Below are positions 7,893 to 9,274 of a stretch of DNA of 9,274 bases, in pieces; position 1 is the first letter of the stretch; every line of letters starts with the position of its first letter. Under the pieces are notes generated by a model that saw only the letters and a list, made by a program, of their open reading frames with translations, did not search any database and had not been told where the DNA came from. Source of the stretch: Kiritimatiellia bacterium. Its GTDB lineage: Bacteria; Verrucomicrobiota; Kiritimatiellia; RFP12; UBA1067. Location: the NCBI GenBank assembly GCA_017508315.1, contig JAFVZE010000140.1, positions 1 through 9,274 of the forward strand. The letters are read 5' to 3'. The position numbers and the translations under genes were made by a program.

Positions 7893-7916
7893 GTACATAA
7901 CAATTTGTACTATAAT
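7888..7916 (+). promoter_or_regulatory. Strong sigma70-like promoter of the complete regulator, leaderless layout
   Basis: TTGCCG (7888-7893), exactly 17 nt, then a perfect TATAAT (7911-7916). Transcription would begin near 7922-7924, only 3-5 nt before the ATG at 7927, and no Shine-Dalgarno sequence precedes that ATG. The in-frame ATG at 7915 lies inside the -10 box and so could not be in this transcript. Confidence 0.7.
7893..7910. promoter_or_regulatory. Inverted repeat filling the regulator promoter spacer
   Basis: GTACA at 7893-7897 and TGTAC at 7906-7910 are perfect inverted arms with an 8-nt centre. The element fits almost exactly between the -35 and -10 boxes of the regulator promoter. 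A protein bound here would block RNA polymerase, so negative autoregulation is a reasonable inference. Confidence 0.4.
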
Positions 7917-7926
7917 GTCCGCCCCT

Positions 7927-9096
7927 ATGAGAAAAAAGAAAATCCAGATAAAGGTGAAGACAATCGGCATCATCATAGATCTTACCCGATCATCGCGGCG
8001 TAATTTTCTATCAGGTTTTCTCAACGCCGCCGATACCGGGCGCACTTGGAACATTCAATTGATCCAATCCAAGGAAATGCTTACCTCTGAGACGGTACAA
8101 GATTGGATCAACGGAGCGGTGGACGGACTCGTAATACTTGAATCATGGAATACGAAAGGGCTTAGCCTTATTGAAGAGAGTAAAATTCCGATTATCGCCA
8201 TCGGAGCCCACGGGCAATGGTTAGGCAGACGTAAAAACAACATTACGACTATTCGCATTGACGATCGGCGCATCGGCGCCTATGCCGCCGAATATTTCCT
8301 GCAGCTGGGAAAGTTCGCGTCATTCGTTTACATTCCGGCGAAAAAAGACGCTTTATGGAGCATGGAGCGGGAAAGCGTCTACCGCGAAATATTGCGGAAA
8401 TCAGGAATCAATGTGTCCACACCGAGCGAAAACGAGCCGATCGAACGGCTGCTTGACCGGTTGGAGAAGCCGATCGCGATTTTTGCCGCCTGCGACCGGA
8501 TTGCCGCCGAAACGCTGAACCGTCTCGGACGGCGCGTCCACAGAATACCTGAACAATTCTCGATTATAGGCGTCGATGACGATCCGTTGCTGTGTCAGGC
8601 CACATATCCGCAGCTGACAAGCATCAGACCGGGACATTTCGACGAAGGAACCGTCGCGGCCAAAGAAATCGGCAATCTGCTGAACGCCCGCCGGCAGAAA
8701 CCCCGCAAGGAGATCCTTTGCGCCAAAATGGAAATAACCGAACGCGCTTCGACCGACTACACTTCACCGGCGGCAAAACTTGTATCGGATGCGAATGAAT
8801 TTATAAAACGGAATGCCGTGCGCGGCATTTCACCGGATGATGTCGCGCATCATCTCGGCATTTCACGGCGATTGCTTGATCTGCGTTTTCACGAACTGAA
8901 CGATTCTTCCGTCTCCCGCGCCATACGCACAGTCAGAATCGAAACCTTGAAACATGAACTCCGCAGCAGCCGCGAACGGCTCTCGGTCGTCGGGAAGCGC
9001 TGCGGTTTCCCAAATGCCAATTATCTCAAAAAACTTTTTCTCGCCGAAACCGGCATGACGATGCGCGAATGGCGACGCCGCAACACGCAGATTTAA
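7927..9096 (+). CDS. XylR-type (LacI-like sensor + AraC HTH) transcriptional regulator
   Basis: The product is 389 residues from ATG 7927, close to the length of E. coli XylR (about 390). Residues 11-280 are the periplasmic-binding-like sensor: KTIGIIIDLTRSSRRN opens it, then GAVDGLVIL (63-71), IPIIAIG (87-93), IDDRRIGAYAAEYF (111-124), AIFAACDRIA (184-193) and IIGVDDDPLLCQA (213-225). Residues 285-389 are the AraC-type DNA-binding domain, with first HTH at 301-326 (ISPDDVAHHLGISRRLLD) and second at 352-384 (LSVVGKRCGFPN then TGMTMREWR). It has no phosphotransfer or membrane segment, so it is cytoplasmic and ligand-driven. I chose ATG 7927 because the family fold begins just after it and because upstream in-frame codons overlap the promoter. 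It is divergent from the secreted operon across 155 bp, the usual place for a local regulator of those genes. The ligand is probably a sugar or sugar product; which one cannot be read from the sequence. Confidence 0.93.
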   Translation: MRKKKIQIKVKTIGIIIDLTRSSRRNFLSGFLNAADTGRTWNIQLIQSKEMLTSETVQDWINGAVDGLVILESWNTKGLSLIEESKIPIIAIGAHGQWLGRRKNNITTIRIDDRRIGAYAAEYFLQLGKFASFVYIPAKKDALWSMERESVYREILRKSGINVSTPSENEPIERLLDRLEKPIAIFAACDRIAAETLNRLGRRVHRIPEQFSIIGVDDDPLLCQATYPQLTSIRPGHFDEGTVAAKEIGNLLNARRQKPRKEILCAKMEITERASTDYTSPAAKLVSDANEFIKRNAVRGISPDDVAHHLGISRRLLDLRFHELNDSSVSRAIRTVRIETLKHELRSSRERLSVVGKRCGFPNANYLKKLFLAETGMTMREWRRRNTQI

Positions 9097-9146
9097 CCGA
9101 CACACGCCGACACGGAGAATACGAACAACGACGTCATTCATCATCC

Positions 9147-9162
9147 CCGGCGCCTGAGCCGG
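9147..9162. terminator. Short GC stem-loop between convergent genes, possible weak terminator
   Basis: CCGGC and GCCGG form a perfect 5-bp stem with a 6-nt loop, about 50 nt after the regulator stop codon and before the stop of the convergent gene. No T-run follows on either strand, so it is not a canonical intrinsic terminator. Confidence 0.25.
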
Positions 9163-9197
9163 ACGGCGAGACGGCAAAGGCTATCGCGTACGACGTT

Positions 9198-9274
9198 CTA
9201 CTCGTCGACTTTCATCAGGACGACACGGTCGAGAAACACGTCCGATTTCGCCGAAACGCTCTTTTCCGAATAGG
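9198..9274 (-). CDS. 3' end of a gene cut by the right edge, unidentified
   Basis: On the minus strand the frame is open from the window edge to a TAG at 9198-9200, giving 24 visible residues that include SVSAKSDVFLDRVVLMKVDE. The alternating hydrophobic pattern (VFLDRVVLMKV) looks like the final beta-strands of a secreted sandwich or carbohydrate-binding domain, which would fit the neighbourhood. The piece is too short to name. It converges with the regulator, about 100 bp from its stop codon. Another minus frame is also open for a similar distance but gives an Arg-rich, less protein-like sequence. Confidence 0.5.
   Translation of the reverse strand, partial: YSEKSVSAKSDVFLDRVVLMKVDE

Noticed and set aside
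7789..7926. N-terminal extension of the right regulator to 7789 or to the ATG at 7915
   Set aside because: The extension crosses the divergent promoter region, and the ATG at 7915 overlaps the TATAAT box. The XylR fold begins just after 7927.

Overview
The window looks like part of a bacterial carbohydrate-use locus. The likely host is a gut or sediment member of the PVC group (Lentisphaerota, Kiritimatiellota or Verrucomicrobiota). This is inferred from protein style: XylR-type regulators (a sugar-sensing periplasmic-binding-like domain fused to an AraC helix-turn-helix) next to very large secreted proteins with LamG-like repeats carrying a 'WNDVRGNG' signature. No rRNA or other marker gene is present, so the phylum is not proven. 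No tRNA, rRNA, CRISPR array, insertion sequence or phage gene was seen.

Layout from left to right. (1) 2-562, plus strand: the 3' end of a XylR-type regulator whose start lies outside the window. (2) 720-3929, minus strand: a secreted 1069-residue protein with a glycoside-hydrolase-like barrel. (3) 3947-7771, minus strand: a secreted protein of about 1274 residues with three copies of a composite repeat (autotransporter-like strand segment plus LamG-like lectin fold). It lies 17 bp upstream of the hydrolase-like gene, so the two very probably form one operon. (4) 7772-7926: a short AT-rich divergent control region with a strong sigma70-like promoter for the regulator and several inverted repeats. 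(5) 7927-9096, plus strand: a complete 389-residue XylR-type regulator. (6) 9198 to the right edge, minus strand: the last 24 codons of another gene, convergent with the regulator.

Proposed working model (inference): the divergent regulator senses a sugar or short oligosaccharide and controls the two-gene secreted operon, and probably itself. The LamG protein would bind or display on glycan or at the cell surface, while the barrel protein would attack or bind the glycan. The regulator / secreted-gene arrangement appears to repeat beyond both edges, suggesting a larger run of regulator-plus-effector modules. The two most useful leads are the hydrolase-like protein, whose family I cannot name, and the regulator promoter, which implies a leaderless or nearly leaderless transcript.
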